From: Pseudanabaenaceae cyanobacterium SKYG29
Lineage (GTDB): Bacteria > Cyanobacteriota > Cyanobacteriia > Pseudanabaenales > Pseudanabaenaceae
Assembly (NCBI GenBank): GCA_025055675.1
Contig: JANWWT010000001.1
Coordinates: 434,001 to 498,000, forward strand
DNA: 64,000 nucleotides
Direction: 5' to 3'
Shown: piece by piece, positions 28,391 through 38,674 of the stretch
How the letters are laid out: the number at the start of each line of letters is the position of its first letter
Numbering within the stretch: position 1 is the stretch's first letter
Notes under the pieces: model-generated
Database searches by the model: none
The model's input: the letters and a program-made list of their open reading frames with translations, nothing else
Told to the model about the DNA's origin: nothing
Translations under genes and position numbers: made by a program

Positions 28391-29460
28391 TGGCAGGGGT
28401 TCGCTTGGCAGGTATCACTAAGGAATGGCAGCCCTTGGGTAAGACGCAGGAAATAGGGTACAGGTTAGGCACGATCGATTTACAGATAGGGGACGGGGAG
28501 CTGTGTACTTTGGTCGGTCCGTCTGGCTGTGGCAAGAGTACAATTTTGCGTTTGATTGCAGGGCTAGAGACACCAACGACGGGGGAGATTTACATAGGGG
28601 AAAAAAAAGTAAATGACCTGCCCCCTAGAGATAGGGATGTGGCAATGGTATTTCAGAATTATGCCCTCTATCCCCACATGACAGTAGCAGAAAACTTGAG
28701 CTTTGGTCTGCGGATGCGGGGGGTAGATAAAAGTGTGATTAGGGAACGGGTACAGTCTGTGGCTAAGGCTTTGGGGTTGGAAAACCTGCTGCAACGCAAA
28801 CCCAGTCAGCTCTCCGGCGGACAGCAACAGCGGGTGGCACTGGGCAGAGCGATCGTGCGGCAACCCCAGGTGTTTCTTCTGGATGAACCGCTCTCTAACT
28901 TGGATGCCCAACTGCGGGATACCACTAGGGCAGAACTAAAGCTCCTGCACCGCCAACTGCAAACCACCATGATTTACGTCACCCACGACCAAGTGGAGGC
29001 AATGACCCTAGCCGATCGGATGGTAGTTTTGTACCAGGGGCAGATTCAGCAAATTGGGACACCGCAGGAGATTTATCAGCAGCCCGCTAACCGCATGGTG
29101 GCGACATTTATTGGCAATCCGCCCATGAATATCCTGCCGGGCGTGGTAGTACCAGAGGGAATCAAAATTGGCGGACAGGTTCTACCGATCGACACGACCG
29201 TACCGGTGGGGCAACCGATCGAAGTGGGCATTCGCCCCGAAGATTTGCGCTTTCAGCCGCAGGGGGAGTTAGGGCTGGCGGTAGCAATTAAGTTGACGGA
29301 GTTGCTGGGAGCAGAAACGTTAGTACACGCTGACATCACAGGTTGTCCCCAGGGAGAAGTGCTCATGAAAGTGGCAAACCAACCCCTAGGGGAGAAAGTA
29401 TACTTTGACCGCGATCGTTTATACTTCTTTGCACCAACGACGGGGGAACGCTTGGGCTAA
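28390..29460 (+). CDS. ABC transporter ATP-binding protein, MalK/UgpC type
   Basis: 356 aa. Walker A GPSGCGKST, Q-loop NYALYPHM, signature LSGGQQQRVALGRAI, Walker B FLLDEPLSNLDAQLR and H-loop YVTHDQ are all complete. The C-terminal ~110 residues form the TOBE/OB regulatory region typical of sugar importers (IGNPPMNILPG, EVGIRPEDLR). The N-terminus carries an insertion (WQPLGKTQEIGY) before the first strand. No permease or binding-protein gene is close, so it is an orphan ATPase that probably serves one or more sugar importers encoded elsewhere. Joined to its neighbours by 1-bp TAATG overlaps on both sides. Confidence 0.9.
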   Translation: MAGVRLAGITKEWQPLGKTQEIGYRLGTIDLQIGDGELCTLVGPSGCGKSTILRLIAGLETPTTGEIYIGEKKVNDLPPRDRDVAMVFQNYALYPHMTVAENLSFGLRMRGVDKSVIRERVQSVAKALGLENLLQRKPSQLSGGQQQRVALGRAIVRQPQVFLLDEPLSNLDAQLRDTTRAELKLLHRQLQTTMIYVTHDQVEAMTLADRMVVLYQGQIQQIGTPQEIYQQPANRMVATFIGNPPMNILPGVVVPEGIKIGGQVLPIDTTVPVGQPIEVGIRPEDLRFQPQGELGLAVAIKLTELLGAETLVHADITGCPQGEVLMKVANQPLGEKVYFDRDRLYFFAPTTGERLG

Positions 29461-30545
29461 TGGAAGCTGCCTATTGGTATGCTTGGTCACAAATGCGGGG
29501 GATTGGTCCCGTTTTACTGAAGCGGATTTTTGAATATTTCGGCAGTCTGGAGCGGGCATGGTACAGCGGGGAGCAGGAACTGTGGCAGGTGGAGGGTTTG
29601 GGTAAAATTACCATTGCCAGTATTCTAGAACAGCGCTCCCTCCTCGATCCCCTCCCCCTTTGGCAAAAGCATTTGCAGCAAAACCCCCAGGTTTGGACTC
29701 CGGTTGACCCCCACTATCCCCAACTACTGTGGCAAATTCCTGACCCACCACCAATTCTTTACTACAAAGGGACTCTGCAAACTTGGTCGGAAAGTTACAC
29801 GATCGCTATTGTCGGTACCCGCAGCCCCACCAGCTATGGATTACGCTGGACAGAAAAAATTAGCACTGCCCTGGCGGAACGGGGATTTGTGATCGTCTCA
29901 GGGTTAGCGGAGGGGATCGATAGCTGCGCCCAACGAGCTTGCCTCAAGGCCGGGGGAAAAACGATCGCTGTGGTCGGTACAGGGGTCGATCGGGTCTATC
30001 CCAGTCGTCATCAACAACTCTACGAGCAAATTTTGGCGCAAGGTCTAGTTTTAAGTGAGTATCCCCAGGGGACACCCCCCGATCGGAGTCACTTTCCCAA
30101 ACGCAATCGGATTATTGCCGGGCTATGCCGCGGTGTAATTGTTATGGAAGCCCCAGAGGGGTCAGGGGCATTGATTACTGCCTACCAAGCCAATGAATAT
30201 CAGCGGGAGGTATTTGTTCTGCCTGGCAATCTGGACACAAAACAGGCGCGGGGTTGTTTACAGTTGTTGCAGAGAGGGGCGCAAATTATTTTGGGAGTAG
30301 ATGAACTCCTAGCAGTTTTGGGGGAATTACCCCTCCTCGACCCTCCAGCGGATGCCAGCCAGCTGCCAATTCCAGAAGCCTACCGCCGTGTGGTAGACCT
30401 CATCCCCTACAGTGAAGCGATTAGTTTCGATCGGTTAATTGCCCTGTCGGGCTTACAGTCAGGAGAACTGGCTAGCCAATTGTTAGAGCTAGAAATCCTA
30501 GGCATTGTCATACAACACCCAGGCATGCGTTACCAAAGAACCTAG
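29460..30545 (+). CDS. dprA: DNA processing protein DprA
   Basis: 361 aa. An N-terminal helix-hairpin-helix (SAM-like) region, then the Rossmann core with [45 protein letters not shown] and GSGALITA, and a C-terminal winged helix (~290-361). DprA protects incoming single-stranded DNA and loads RecA during natural transformation. The 1-bp overlap with the ABC ATPase gene and the regulator before it suggests one transcript. Confidence 0.95.
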   Translation: MEAAYWYAWSQMRGIGPVLLKRIFEYFGSLERAWYSGEQELWQVEGLGKITIASILEQRSLLDPLPLWQKHLQQNPQVWTPVDPHYPQLLWQIPDPPPILYYKGTLQTWSESYTIAIVGTRSPTSYGLRWTEKISTALAERGFVIVSGLAEGIDSCAQRACLKAGGKTIAVVGTGVDRVYPSRHQQLYEQILAQGLVLSEYPQGTPPDRSHFPKRNRIIAGLCRGVIVMEAPEGSGALITAYQANEYQREVFVLPGNLDTKQARGCLQLLQRGAQIILGVDELLAVLGELPLLDPPADASQLPIPEAYRRVVDLIPYSEAISFDRLIALSGLQSGELASQLLELEILGIVIQHPGMRYQRT

Positions 30546-31201
30546 ACCAAATCAGGCCTACCTGCTTCTATCAGGGCTTGCTGGCGAATACGACAGGCAT
30601 CGCAGACACCGCAGGGCTTCTCTCCCCCTTGGTAGCACGACCAGGTTAACTCGATCGGTACTCCTAGTGCTAGTGCTTTTTTAACAATATCCACTTTGCG
30701 GTCATGAATTAGCGGTGCCACTAGACGGGGTGGATTTCCCGCAATGCCCACTTTGCAAGAGAGGCTGACCAAATGCTGAAATGCCTGCAAATATTCAGGA
30801 CGACAGTCAGGGTAGCCAGAATAATCCACAGCATTGATCCCCAAGTAGACCGCCTCTGCTCCTTTGGCTTCCGCTAAGGATAAAGCTACAGCGATAAAAA
30901 CCGTATTCCTGCCGGGGACGTAGGTGGGGGGAATAATAGCAGGATTAACGCCTGTTGTAGGCACAGGAATATCAGGACTGGTGAGGGCAGAGCCACCCCA
31001 TTGGGATAGGTCGATTGCTAGGATGTAATGCTCCTGGATATGAAAGTGGGCAACGATCGCTTTCGCCGCCTCTAGTTCCCGCTGGTGTTTTTGTCCATAG
31101 AAAATGGAAAGAGCAATGGGAGTATAGCCGTCTGCCAGTGCCTGGGCAAGCACCGTTGAGGAATCTAATCCCCCTGAGAGCAATACGACCGCTGTCTTCA
31201 T
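30542..31201 (-). CDS. queC: 7-cyano-7-deazaguanine synthase QueC
   Basis: 219 aa. N-type ATP pyrophosphatase with P-loop [29 protein letters not shown], and C-terminal zinc cysteines in [16 protein letters not shown]. It converts carboxy-deazaguanine to preQ0 in queuosine synthesis. Last gene of the leftward sepF operon, overlapping the sugar dehydrogenase stop by 4 bp and dprA at the 3' end by 4 bp. Confidence 0.96.
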   Translation of the reverse strand: MKTAVVLLSGGLDSSTVLAQALADGYTPIALSIFYGQKHQRELEAAKAIVAHFHIQEHYILAIDLSQWGGSALTSPDIPVPTTGVNPAIIPPTYVPGRNTVFIAVALSLAEAKGAEAVYLGINAVDYSGYPDCRPEYLQAFQHLVSLSCKVGIAGNPPRLVAPLIHDRKVDIVKKALALGVPIELTWSCYQGGEKPCGVCDACRIRQQALIEAGRPDLV

Positions 31202-32322
31202 GGCTCTAAGCGTAGCAATTGTCCGTTCGGCTCATCTGTTAAGACATACACAAAACCATCTTTACCCTGTCCTACATACCGAACCCGCCTACCAATCGGA
31301 ATTGCCCCAATCACCTCTCCTTTCTGGTTGAGGACTTGCACTTGCTGAGATACTAATCCCCCCACTAATAAATTGCCCCGCCATTGGGGAAACTTGTCTC
31401 CCCGATACACTGCTAAACCAGAGGGAGCAATCGCCTCCTCCCACACCACCACAGGGTCAACCATACCAGGGGCAGAGGGTTTACCGATCGGTGCGCCCGT
31501 ACTATATTCCCTTGTCCGCGATACCACAGGCCAGCCATAATTTTGGCCTGCCCGCAGACGATTTAGTTCATCACCCCCCCGTGCACCATGCTCCGCTGCC
31601 CATATTTCTCTAGTTTGGGGGTCCAGGGCTAATCCCTGAATGTTGCGATGCCCGATCGTCCATAGGAAACCATCACTATTAGGGTCGTTGACGAAGGGGT
31701 TATCAGGGGGTACCTTGCCGTCAGCAGTCATACGGACAATTTTGCCCAGGTGGCTCCGTCGGTTTTGCGCCTGCTCCCGAATCAACTTGCCCCCCAGACT
31801 ATTGGGGGGATTGCCGCCATCACCCACAGTAACAAGTAAGGTGCGATCGGGTAACCACAATAACCGTGCACCAAAGTGCTGAGTCCCTGACTTACTAGGC
31901 TGCGCCCGCCAAATTACCTGCCAGTTGCGGAGATGCTTGCCGTCAAACTGCGCCCTTGCCACCGTTGTCTGATTGGCACTGCTATTCCCTTGGGCGTAGG
32001 TAAAGTATACAAGGGAACTTTGGGGGAAATCGGGATGGAGAGCAATGTCTAGTAAACCCCCTTGACCAGCGGCAAACATAGGAGGAACTCCCTCTACCAG
32101 ACGCAACCTACCATCCTGCCAATGCCTGACTCTGCCTGGTCTTTCCGTAATTAACGCACTGCCGTCGGGTAACCAGACCATACCCCAGGGGTGTGCTAAG
32201 CCAGATACGATCGGAGTTACCTGCACAGTAGTTATCTGCGGCAAATCCTGACTATTTTTGATGATTCTGGGTTGAGCCGTAGCCAGCAAAGTTAACAGAA
32301 GCAAGGGAGCCAGGTACGCCAT
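31198..32322 (-). CDS. PQQ-dependent sugar (glucose/sorbosone-type) dehydrogenase, secreted
   Basis: 374 aa. The N-terminal hydrophobic segment ([13 protein letters not shown]) looks like a signal peptide. The remainder fits the six-bladed soluble glucose dehydrogenase family: [58 protein letters not shown] and [13 protein letters not shown]. Family members oxidise aldoses with PQQ in the periplasm; many relatives have unknown substrate and the organism may not make PQQ. The reaction is therefore an inference. 37 bp after the STAS gene, 4-bp overlap with queC. Confidence 0.85.
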   Translation of the reverse strand: MAYLAPLLLLTLLATAQPRIIKNSQDLPQITTVQVTPIVSGLAHPWGMVWLPDGSALITERPGRVRHWQDGRLRLVEGVPPMFAAGQGGLLDIALHPDFPQSSLVYFTYAQGNSSANQTTVARAQFDGKHLRNWQVIWRAQPSKSGTQHFGARLLWLPDRTLLVTVGDGGNPPNSLGGKLIREQAQNRRSHLGKIVRMTADGKVPPDNPFVNDPNSDGFLWTIGHRNIQGLALDPQTREIWAAEHGARGGDELNRLRAGQNYGWPVVSRTREYSTGAPIGKPSAPGMVDPVVVWEEAIAPSGLAVYRGDKFPQWRGNLLVGGLVSQQVQVLNQKGEVIGAIPIGRRVRYVGQGKDGFVYVLTDEPNGQLLRLEP

Positions 32323-32359
32323 TTCCCTGAGGATAACGCTACCGCCAGGTCAGCTAACT

Positions 32360-32710
32360 CTATTCTAAGTAAAGTTCCATGGTGGGGAGCAGGCGTTGCA
32401 AATTACCCAGGGAACGTTCCTGCCAAAATACAGCTTTCGACCCCCGTACTACTAACTTTAGCTCAGGATATTGGCGAGCATTGATAACAAAGCGCGATAG
32501 GGCAGTAATCCCAGAACTATTGAGGAGTTTGAGTTCTTTGAGGTCAAGGGTTAGATGGCTAACACCACTTGCTAAAATGTGGTCAAGGAATTCAGCAAGA
32601 GGTCGATAGGCATTAGCCCCTGGCAAACGCATACTACCAGTGAAAACTACTCTTCCCTCGTTAGCATCATAGGTAACTGTGTAATCTTCGTGGGTCAGTG
32701 CCTGGGTCAT
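32360..32710 (-). CDS. STAS-like regulator (slr1659-type)
   Basis: 116 aa. A single STAS-like domain with the phospho-acceptor loop LLNSSGITALS (S65-S66-G67), the normal acceptor pattern of anti-sigma-factor antagonists. The family resembles cyanobacterial slr1659-type regulators. It overlaps proC by 4 bp. Its kinase is not adjacent; a RsbW-like ATPase is encoded at 62.8 kb of this window, but a link is only a possibility. Confidence 0.75.
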   Translation of the reverse strand: MTQALTHEDYTVTYDANEGRVVFTGSMRLPGANAYRPLAEFLDHILASGVSHLTLDLKELKLLNSSGITALSRFVINARQYPELKLVVRGSKAVFWQERSLGNLQRLLPTMELYLE

Positions 32711-33516
32711 GGACTATAGTCTAGTTCTGCTGCTCGCCTGCTAGCTGCTTCCACTGCCGCCATCAATGCCAACCTTAACCTATGGTACTCCAGCGCGTAA
32801 ATCCCTGCAATAGTTGTTCCCCCGGGGCTAGTAACCTGACTTTTCAAGTCAGCAGGGTCAATATGCTTGGCTTTAAGGTACTGGGCTGTTCCCAACATAG
32901 TCTGTATCGCTAAGGTCTGTGCCAGGGCACGGGGTAAACCCATCAACACTCCCCCATCAATCAGAGCTTCTAACACCACTGCCAAATAACCAGGACCCGA
33001 TCCCGCCAACCCTGTGACAGCATTTAGCCACTCCTCCGGCACTTCCACTACCTCCCCCACTGCTTGCAACGTAAATTTCACCCTTTCCTTCTGGGGGGCT
33101 GTCACCAGATCATTACAGGCAAAGGCAGTCATTCCTGCCCCCACCTGAGCAGGGGTATTGGGCATGGCCCGCACGATCGGTAACTGGGGAAACACTCTGC
33201 CCAAACTGCTCAAACTAACGCCCGCCATGACAGATAGCACCAGGTCAGTGATGATAGAGGCTAACTCCGAAGCGATCGTGGTAAATTTTTGGGGCTTTAC
33301 AGCCAGCAAGAGAATTTCACAGGGCGGTATATCTGAGTTACGGTTTACCACTCTCACACCGTAATGAGACTCCAGATAAGTACACCGCTCCGATCGGGGA
33401 TGACTAGCCACCACCTCCCCTGGGGCATAGGTACCCGTGGAGAGAAGACGGGAGAGGATAGCTTCCCCCATCACCCCCACACCCACAATGCCGAGGGCAA
33501 ATTTACTGTTGCGCAA
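32707..33516 (-). CDS. proC: Pyrroline-5-carboxylate reductase
   Basis: 269 aa. Final step of proline synthesis. N-terminal Rossmann start [36 protein letters not shown], and the C-terminal dimer/active-site region [24 protein letters not shown] followed by SPGGTTIAG. The start overlaps the sepF stop by 14 bp; proC next to sepF is a common bacterial arrangement. Confidence 0.96.
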   Translation of the reverse strand: MRNSKFALGIVGVGVMGEAILSRLLSTGTYAPGEVVASHPRSERCTYLESHYGVRVVNRNSDIPPCEILLLAVKPQKFTTIASELASIITDLVLSVMAGVSLSSLGRVFPQLPIVRAMPNTPAQVGAGMTAFACNDLVTAPQKERVKFTLQAVGEVVEVPEEWLNAVTGLAGSGPGYLAVVLEALIDGGVLMGLPRALAQTLAIQTMLGTAQYLKAKHIDPADLKSQVTSPGGTTIAGIYALEYHRLRLALMAAVEAASRRAAELDYSP

Positions 33517-34072
33517 AGCGATTCACCGAAGGCTCTGCCGACCAAGCGGGGGAAGACATGGCAGGACGGGAGGGAATTTTCACCTGTGGCAGAGGTGGCT
33601 CACTCAAGTTACCCCCCATAGTGGTTACCTGCACACAGGAGGGGGCAAACAGAAAGATACTGTCGCCAATGCGTTCTTGGTGTCCGTCGATAGCATAGGT
33701 GCCGCCTGCGACGAAATCCACTGCCCGCTGCGCCTGGTCAGGTTCCATCATGGTTAGATTTAAGACCACCGACTTACGTTCCCGCAGCGCTTGAATGGCA
33801 GCAGGCATTTCCTCAAAGCTCCGTGGCTCCATCAACACCACCTGGGATACAACATTGCTCGCACCGGGCATGCCGATCACATTACTACCCACTTCACTGC
33901 GAAAAGGACGCTCCCGCCGCCGCGTGGAAAAATCTTCTGGCTCAGGAGCAGGGCGAGCAGGTTCTTCTGCCGGCGGGGTATACTCCCTACTGCCTGTCTC
34001 CTCGTACTCGTAGTCGTATTCCTGGTCTTCAGACAATCCCACGAAACTGCGCAGTTTATTGAAGATACTCAT
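33503..34072 (-). CDS. sepF: Cell division protein SepF
   Basis: 189 aa. N-terminal short amphipathic helix [13 protein letters not shown] (membrane anchor of SepF), an acidic/Pro-rich linker, and the SepF core (~75-165: [48 protein letters not shown]). SepF tethers FtsZ filaments to the membrane; in cyanobacteria it is also called Cdv2. First gene of the operon sepF-proC-STAS-sugar dehydrogenase-queC. Confidence 0.95.
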   Translation of the reverse strand: MSIFNKLRSFVGLSEDQEYDYEYEETGSREYTPPAEEPARPAPEPEDFSTRRRERPFRSEVGSNVIGMPGASNVVSQVVLMEPRSFEEMPAAIQALRERKSVVLNLTMMEPDQAQRAVDFVAGGTYAIDGHQERIGDSIFLFAPSCVQVTTMGGNLSEPPLPQVKIPSRPAMSSPAWSAEPSVNRFAQQ

Positions 34073-34140
34073 AGGTTACTCCTCATTTACCATTGATCTT
34101 AGTCCATGTAGTCCTATTGGGAGCGCCACGGATAGTAAAA

Positions 34141-34169
34141 ATTATAGGGAAGTTCTCCTTCCTGGCGAA
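34141..34169 (-). promoter_or_regulatory. Candidate sepF promoter with palindromic spacer
   Basis: On the minus strand: TTCGCC (34169-34164), 17-nt spacer, TATAAT (34146-34141). The leader to the sepF ATG at 34072 would be ~60 nt. The spacer holds a perfect inverted repeat GGAAG (34148-34152) - 5 nt - CTTCC (34158-34162), a possible operator between -35 and -10. Confidence 0.45.
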
Positions 34170-34204
34170 ATTTTTTCTTGTAAAGTCTGACAATGTTAGG
34201 GATT

Positions 34205-34234
34205 TTGACTGGTTTCTAAGAATGTTTTTAGGAT
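34205..34234 (+). promoter_or_regulatory. Candidate promoter of the DUF3172-der operon
   Basis: TTGACT (34205-34210), 18-nt spacer, TAGGAT (34229-34234), 40 bp before the ATG at 34274. A purine-rich GGGGGGAGG (34237-34245) lies shortly after. Sequence evidence only. Confidence 0.45.
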
Positions 34235-34273
34235 CAGGGGGGAGGTATGATGGGGTAAGTATAGGATGACACT

Positions 34274-34774
34274 ATGGCAAGGAGACGGTCTTCGACGTTT
34301 GCGGCTAGTCCCCCCAGGGATGATACCAGCCTGAAAATTGCCATTGCGGGGGCGATATTCGTTTTGGGCATTGGGGTAGGTCTAGCCATCAGTACCCTTA
34401 ATCCCACAGTGCGCACAGTAGATGTGACTAGGCTGGAGTATTTGGCGGGGCAGTTCTGTACGAATTTTGGCTATGCTGCGGTGGTCACCACTAATCGCAT
34501 CTATGTCACCCTCAATCCCTACAATGTCTATGTGAGTCAGTCAGATTCCCAGCCTGGGTGTGTGGTTCTACCCAATAACTGGAATCAGTTACAACAAAGG
34601 CAGTTAATTACGGGGGAAGATATTCAGCGCTGCCGTGCCCGTCTCAATACCTTTGGCTATTCTGGTAATATAGAAGACCCTAAGAGTGTCAAGGTAGACT
34701 GTATCTACGAAAGTCAGAACGCCCAGGCTGCTTTTCTGCCACAGAATACGCAAAACAATCAACCTGCCCAATGA
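34274..34774 (+). CDS. DUF3172 family protein, membrane-anchored
   Basis: 166 aa. A basic N-terminus (MARRRSS) is followed by one hydrophobic helix (~20-40, [18 protein letters not shown]) and a soluble domain with three or more Cys ([27 protein letters not shown]). Fits the DUF3172 family, which is restricted to cyanobacteria and plastids as far as I know; function unknown. The C-terminus is Gln/Asn-rich. Overlaps der by 4 bp. Confidence 0.8.
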   Translation: MARRRSSTFAASPPRDDTSLKIAIAGAIFVLGIGVGLAISTLNPTVRTVDVTRLEYLAGQFCTNFGYAAVVTTNRIYVTLNPYNVYVSQSDSQPGCVVLPNNWNQLQQRQLITGEDIQRCRARLNTFGYSGNIEDPKSVKVDCIYESQNAQAAFLPQNTQNNQPAQ

Positions 34775-36129
34775 GCTTACCGATCGTTGCTATTGTAGGT
34801 CGCCCCAATGTGGGTAAGTCAACGCTCCTCAACCGCATTACAGGGGAGCAGTGGGCGATTGTCTATGACGAGCCTGGCATTACGCGGGACCGTACCTACC
34901 GTAGGGCGTTTTGGGGAGCCCATGAGTTCATGGTGGTGGACACGGGGGGGTTGGTTTTTGATGATGATTCGGCGTTTTTGCCCCAGATTCGTCAGCAGAC
35001 CCTGGCGGCGGTACAGGAGTCAACGGCGGTAATTTTTGTGGTGGATGGACAGGAGGGCTTAACCCCAGGGGATTTACAGATTGCGGAGTGGTTGCGCCAC
35101 CATCCTATTCCTGTCCTAGTGGCGGTAAATAAGTGTGAGTCGGAAAGTGTGGGGCTGTCCCAAGCGGCGGAGTTCTGGCGGTTGGGCTTGGGGGCACCCT
35201 TCCCCATTTCCAGTATTCACGGTGTGGGTACAGGGGAGTTGATGGAAGCGTTGGTAGCCTATTTGCCCCCCCCAGAATCTGTCACGGAGGAGGAGGAAAC
35301 AAAGGTGGCGATCGTGGGTCGTCCAAATGTGGGCAAGTCCAGTCTCCTCAATGCTTTTACTGGCTCAGAGCGGGCGATCGTCAGTCCCATTGCGGGTACG
35401 ACTAGAGATGCCATTGATACGGTGGTCACTCGGGGAGAGAAGCGTTACAGGTTGATTGACACGGCGGGGATTCGGCGCAAAAAGAATGTGGAGTATGGGG
35501 CAGAATTTTTTAGTATCAACCGTGCTTTTAAGGCAATTCGTCGATCGGATGTGGTGCTTTTGGTGTTGGATGCCCAGGAGGGGGTAACGGAGCAGGATCA
35601 GCGGTTAGCGGGACGCATTGAAGAAGAGGGCAGGGGCTGCATTATTGTTGTCAACAAGTGGGATTTGATCGAAAAGGACAGCTACACAATTTATGAGTAC
35701 ACCAAAAATATCAGAACGGACTTGCAGTTCATTGATTACGCTCCTCTAATTTTTGTCAGTGCCTTGACGGGGCAACGGGTACCTAAAATTCTGGACTTGG
35801 TAGATAAGGTAGCAGAGCAGCATCAACGTCGTGTACCCACAGCGGTTTTGAACGATGCGCTCAATGAAGCGATCGCTTGGCACAATCCCCCAGTTTCCCG
35901 GGGCGGCAAGCAGGGCAAGATTTATTACTGTACTCAGGTGGCAACTGCTCCCCCTGCCATCGTGCTGTTTGTCAATGACCCCGATCGGTTTAATGACACC
36001 TATCGCCGCTACATTGAGCATCAACTGCGCAAATCCTTGGGCTTTGAGGGTACACCCCTGAAGTTAATGTGGCGGGGCAAGAAGGTGCGGGAAGTAGAAA
36101 AATCCATCAATCGGGCGACCAAGGTGTAA
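34771..36129 (+). CDS. der: Ribosome biogenesis GTPase Der (EngA)
   Basis: 452 aa. Two tandem GTPase domains: G1 motifs GRPNVGKST (~9-17) and GRPNVGKSS (~187-195), DTGG and DTAG, NKCE and NKWD. A KH-like C-terminal domain contacts the 50S subunit. Essential for large-subunit maturation. Convergent with pgeF, overlapping its end by 23 bp. Confidence 0.97.
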   Translation: MSLPIVAIVGRPNVGKSTLLNRITGEQWAIVYDEPGITRDRTYRRAFWGAHEFMVVDTGGLVFDDDSAFLPQIRQQTLAAVQESTAVIFVVDGQEGLTPGDLQIAEWLRHHPIPVLVAVNKCESESVGLSQAAEFWRLGLGAPFPISSIHGVGTGELMEALVAYLPPPESVTEEEETKVAIVGRPNVGKSSLLNAFTGSERAIVSPIAGTTRDAIDTVVTRGEKRYRLIDTAGIRRKKNVEYGAEFFSINRAFKAIRRSDVVLLVLDAQEGVTEQDQRLAGRIEEEGRGCIIVVNKWDLIEKDSYTIYEYTKNIRTDLQFIDYAPLIFVSALTGQRVPKILDLVDKVAEQHQRRVPTAVLNDALNEAIAWHNPPVSRGGKQGKIYYCTQVATAPPAIVLFVNDPDRFNDTYRRYIEHQLRKSLGFEGTPLKLMWRGKKVREVEKSINRATKV

Positions 36130-37063
36130 TACCTGACCACTGGACTTTGCCTGTCTGTCCGTCCTGGGTGTGGCAACTGCGGCGGTAGGAGTAGAAGAGA
36201 TGGGGATTTTGGTAGGTGCAGTAGGGAGCAATGGCAATATGCTCAGGGGGGATGCCCAGCTCCAGGAGTTGTTGTTGCTGCACAAGACGCAAATCTAAAC
36301 GGCAATGCCCAGGTAGTTCATCGGGCAATACTCCCACAGGGTCTGTCAGGGTGGCTAACACCCGATCGGCTACTTCTTGCCCCACTTGGTACTTCTCCCC
36401 ACTAATAGCAGGACCCAAAGCAAATAACAAATCAGTCAAGTTGCTGCCCTGCTCGACCAGAGTTGCCACCATGATGGGGAGAATCTTTGCTGCTGTCCCC
36501 CGCCAACCACTGTGAACGGCGGCTACTGTGCCCCTCTTCCTATCCCCCACTAAAATCGGTACACAATCGGCACTACAGACCCAGATTGATTTGGCAACTT
36601 GCCGATCGAGCCATAAGCCATCTGCTTCCAGTCTGTCTTCTGCCTGCGTATTTTTGTGGGGCTGCTGGTCTTCTTCTTGTGTTTGATGAGTTTGGTGACC
36701 TTGATCCAGATATTCCTGGGGTTGTTGGTGAGCTTGATAGTCCTGGGGTTGGTGAGCTTGATAGTCCTGGGGTTGTTGGTGAGCTTGATAGCCCTGGGGT
36801 TGGTGAGCTTGATAGCCCTGGGGTTGGTGAGCTTGATAGTCCTGGGGTTGGTGAGCTTGACAGTCCTGGGGTTGGTGAGCTTGACAGTCCTGGGGTTGGT
36901 GAGCTTGCCGAACCAACAGACCATAGACACAGCGATTGCCATGGACTTGTTTGGCAAAGAGGGCATCAGTTGGAGGATTCTGGTCTTTGGTGAGAAAACA
37001 GTGTTGCCACCGATCGAGTAAACGACACCGTAAACTTCCGCCTTCCCAGTACCAATCACTCAT
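36107..37063 (-). CDS. pgeF: PgeF/YfiH-type polyphenol oxidase (laccase domain) with Gln/His repeat insert
   Basis: 318 aa; family members are ~240-270 aa. The catalytic landmarks are present: VHGN (~40), [20 protein letters not shown] and [15 protein letters not shown]. The metal site is formed by His and Cys residues of these motifs. Enzymes of this family have been linked to multicopper-oxidase-like activity, purine-nucleoside chemistry and peptidoglycan proofreading. Between VYGLLVR and DGLWLD sits an ~85-aa insert, made mostly of eight copies of QAHQ(Q)PQ[DGE][YC]; removing it gives a normal length. Overlaps DUF58 by 4 bp and der by 23 bp. Confidence 0.9.
   Translation of the reverse strand: MSDWYWEGGSLRCRLLDRWQHCFLTKDQNPPTDALFAKQVHGNRCVYGLLVRQAHQPQDCQAHQPQDCQAHQPQDYQAHQPQGYQAHQPQGYQAHQQPQDYQAHQPQDYQAHQQPQEYLDQGHQTHQTQEEDQQPHKNTQAEDRLEADGLWLDRQVAKSIWVCSADCVPILVGDRKRGTVAAVHSGWRGTAAKILPIMVATLVEQGSNLTDLLFALGPAISGEKYQVGQEVADRVLATLTDPVGVLPDELPGHCRLDLRLVQQQQLLELGIPPEHIAIAPYCTYQNPHLFYSYRRSCHTQDGQTGKVQWSGITPWSPD
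36710..36907. repeat. 24/27-bp minisatellite inside pgeF
   Basis: Eight tandem units in 198 bp: six of 24 bp and two of 27 bp (an extra Gln codon). They encode QAHQPQD[C/Y], [17 protein letters not shown] and QAHQQPQEY. Every unit length is a multiple of three, so the pgeF frame is kept. Units differ by single bases, with neighbouring copies often identical, as expected for slippage or unequal exchange. Confidence 0.95.
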
Positions 37064-38400
37064 AGGAGACTGCGTTGCTTCAACTGCAAATACCGATCGA
37101 CCAAGGGCTGGCTCACCTGATGGGCAGGGGCATCCAAAACTAACACCCCGTGCTGGCGCAATTTAGCAAAAGCTAGTTCCCGTTGGTCAAGCAAATCGAG
37201 GGCAACTGCCCGATTAAAAGCATCCTTGATGGCAATAGGTATCCGATCGGCACTGGCGGGGTCAGGGAAAGTGTGGGCTAACCGATCGACTTCAGGGTCG
37301 CGCAAGGTAACACAGAAGGGCAAATAGCGGGGAGTGAGATGGGTCATAGCTGTCAACAGTTCTGCTGAAGCTGTCTCGTCAATGATGTCTGTGAGCATTA
37401 CCACCAATGCTCGCCTAGTCTGTTGCTGTACTACCTTCCCCACTGCTGTCATATAGTCAGGTTCCAAGAGCTGAGGCTCAATTGCCGTCAGTTGCTCCAT
37501 GATCTTCCCCAGGCGATGTTGTCCCCGTTCTGGCGGTAGCCAGCAGTACATATCCCGATCGAATACTCCTACTCCCACCCGATCGCCCCTGTGCAGTCCC
37601 GCCAGCGCTAGAGCTAAAAGAGCATTCAAACCATGATCGAACCTGGTTAAACCCGCCACCCGTGCCGTCATCAGCCGACCCCGATCGAGCAGGATAATCA
37701 AAGTCTGCTCCTGTTCTGGTTCTAATACTCTTACTAGAGGGCGGTTCCGCCGCGCTGTCGCCTTCCAATCGATTAACCTGGTGTCATCCCCCAAACGATA
37801 TTCCCGCAATTCCGCAAATTCCGTCCCGATGCCCCAGCGCCGCTTTTGTCTGATCGCCCCCCCTGCCTCCATTGCCAGTTTAATTGTCAAAGCCTTGAGG
37901 GAGACCAGATCGGGATAGACTGCCACCTCTTGTCTAGCAGGTACAGTCCACTGGGAAAAAGCTAGCCCCCATCGCCCCCGCTGCCGCACATAAATGTCCC
38001 CCCAGGTAAAAAGCCCCCGCCGATCGGGTCTAATCGTGTAACCCAATTCATACCTTACCCTTGCTCCCAGTTGCAGCTGTAGCGTATCCCGTGACACCGA
38101 AAACTGCGGTGGGTAACTGTCCCGTATTTCCACATAGCAAGGTTGAGAAGCAGTCTCGATCGTCACTTCCACAGGATTGGGTTTACCAATGGAGAGGCGG
38201 GGAGCTATCGACCGTCTGACCTTGACCCGATCGATGGTGAGAACATCAATAACCGCCAGACCGAGGACAGCCAGATTGCCGACTACCAGTGCCAAAGCTG
38301 CCACTTGCCAACGGGAGGAAGCAGGAGACAGCCCAAAGAAAACCGCTCCCACTAAGCCCACTACCACCAACAAGAAATAAGCCCGATCGGTTAACAACAT
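37060..38400 (-). CDS. DUF58 family protein with von Willebrand-like domain
   Basis: 446 aa. Two hydrophobic helices at the N-terminus (~8-48), then a beta-rich segment. The DUF58 signature EFAELREYRLGDDTRLIDWKATARR lies near residue 200-225, followed by a vWA-like part (LIILLDRGRLM, VMLTDIIDETA). DUF58 proteins commonly accompany MoxR ATPases; none is seen here. In this operon it lies between ycf34 (adjacent, no gap) and pgeF (4-bp overlap). Function not assignable beyond family. Confidence 0.85.
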   Translation of the reverse strand: MLLTDRAYFLLVVVGLVGAVFFGLSPASSRWQVAALALVVGNLAVLGLAVIDVLTIDRVKVRRSIAPRLSIGKPNPVEVTIETASQPCYVEIRDSYPPQFSVSRDTLQLQLGARVRYELGYTIRPDRRGLFTWGDIYVRQRGRWGLAFSQWTVPARQEVAVYPDLVSLKALTIKLAMEAGGAIRQKRRWGIGTEFAELREYRLGDDTRLIDWKATARRNRPLVRVLEPEQEQTLIILLDRGRLMTARVAGLTRFDHGLNALLALALAGLHRGDRVGVGVFDRDMYCWLPPERGQHRLGKIMEQLTAIEPQLLEPDYMTAVGKVVQQQTRRALVVMLTDIIDETASAELLTAMTHLTPRYLPFCVTLRDPEVDRLAHTFPDPASADRIPIAIKDAFNRAVALDLLDQRELAFAKLRQHGVLVLDAPAHQVSQPLVDRYLQLKQRSLL

Positions 38401-38655
38401 CTAGGTCGGTACAGCCACCCCAGGGCGGAGGCGAGACCATTTCCCCTGTTCCAGACGGAAACTATCACAGCCGACCACATCCCATTCCATGAGAATTTCT
38501 TCCCCTTGGGTACGAATATTGACATTAATTTGGGGATTATGGGGCATAAAATCGGGGTAAGCCGTGAGATGGGGTTGTTGGTGTTGGTGTTCCACCGCAT
38601 GGTAGGTGATGCACTGATCGACAAAGTAACAATTGACACAAATACACATAGGCAA
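38401..38655 (-). CDS. ycf34: Ycf34 family protein
   Basis: 84 aa, or 82 from the Met at residue 3 (MCICVNC). The conserved CICVNCYFVDQC motif with paired cysteines, HAVEHQHQQPHLT, PQINVNIRTQG and EWDVVGC define the Ycf34 family of cyanobacteria and red-lineage plastids. Members bind an Fe-S cluster and affect photosynthetic electron transport. It ends exactly where the DUF58 gene begins and follows glcF by 19 bp. Confidence 0.92.
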   Translation of the reverse strand: MPMCICVNCYFVDQCITYHAVEHQHQQPHLTAYPDFMPHNPQINVNIRTQGEEILMEWDVVGCDSFRLEQGKWSRLRPGVAVPT

Positions 38656-38674
38656 CCCTCGTCTGGCAGTGACT

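Noticed and set aside
36550-37059. Long frames on both strands through the pgeF repeat
   Set aside because: They result from the repeat unit being a multiple of three without stops in several frames. Only the pgeF frame joins to conserved motifs on both sides.
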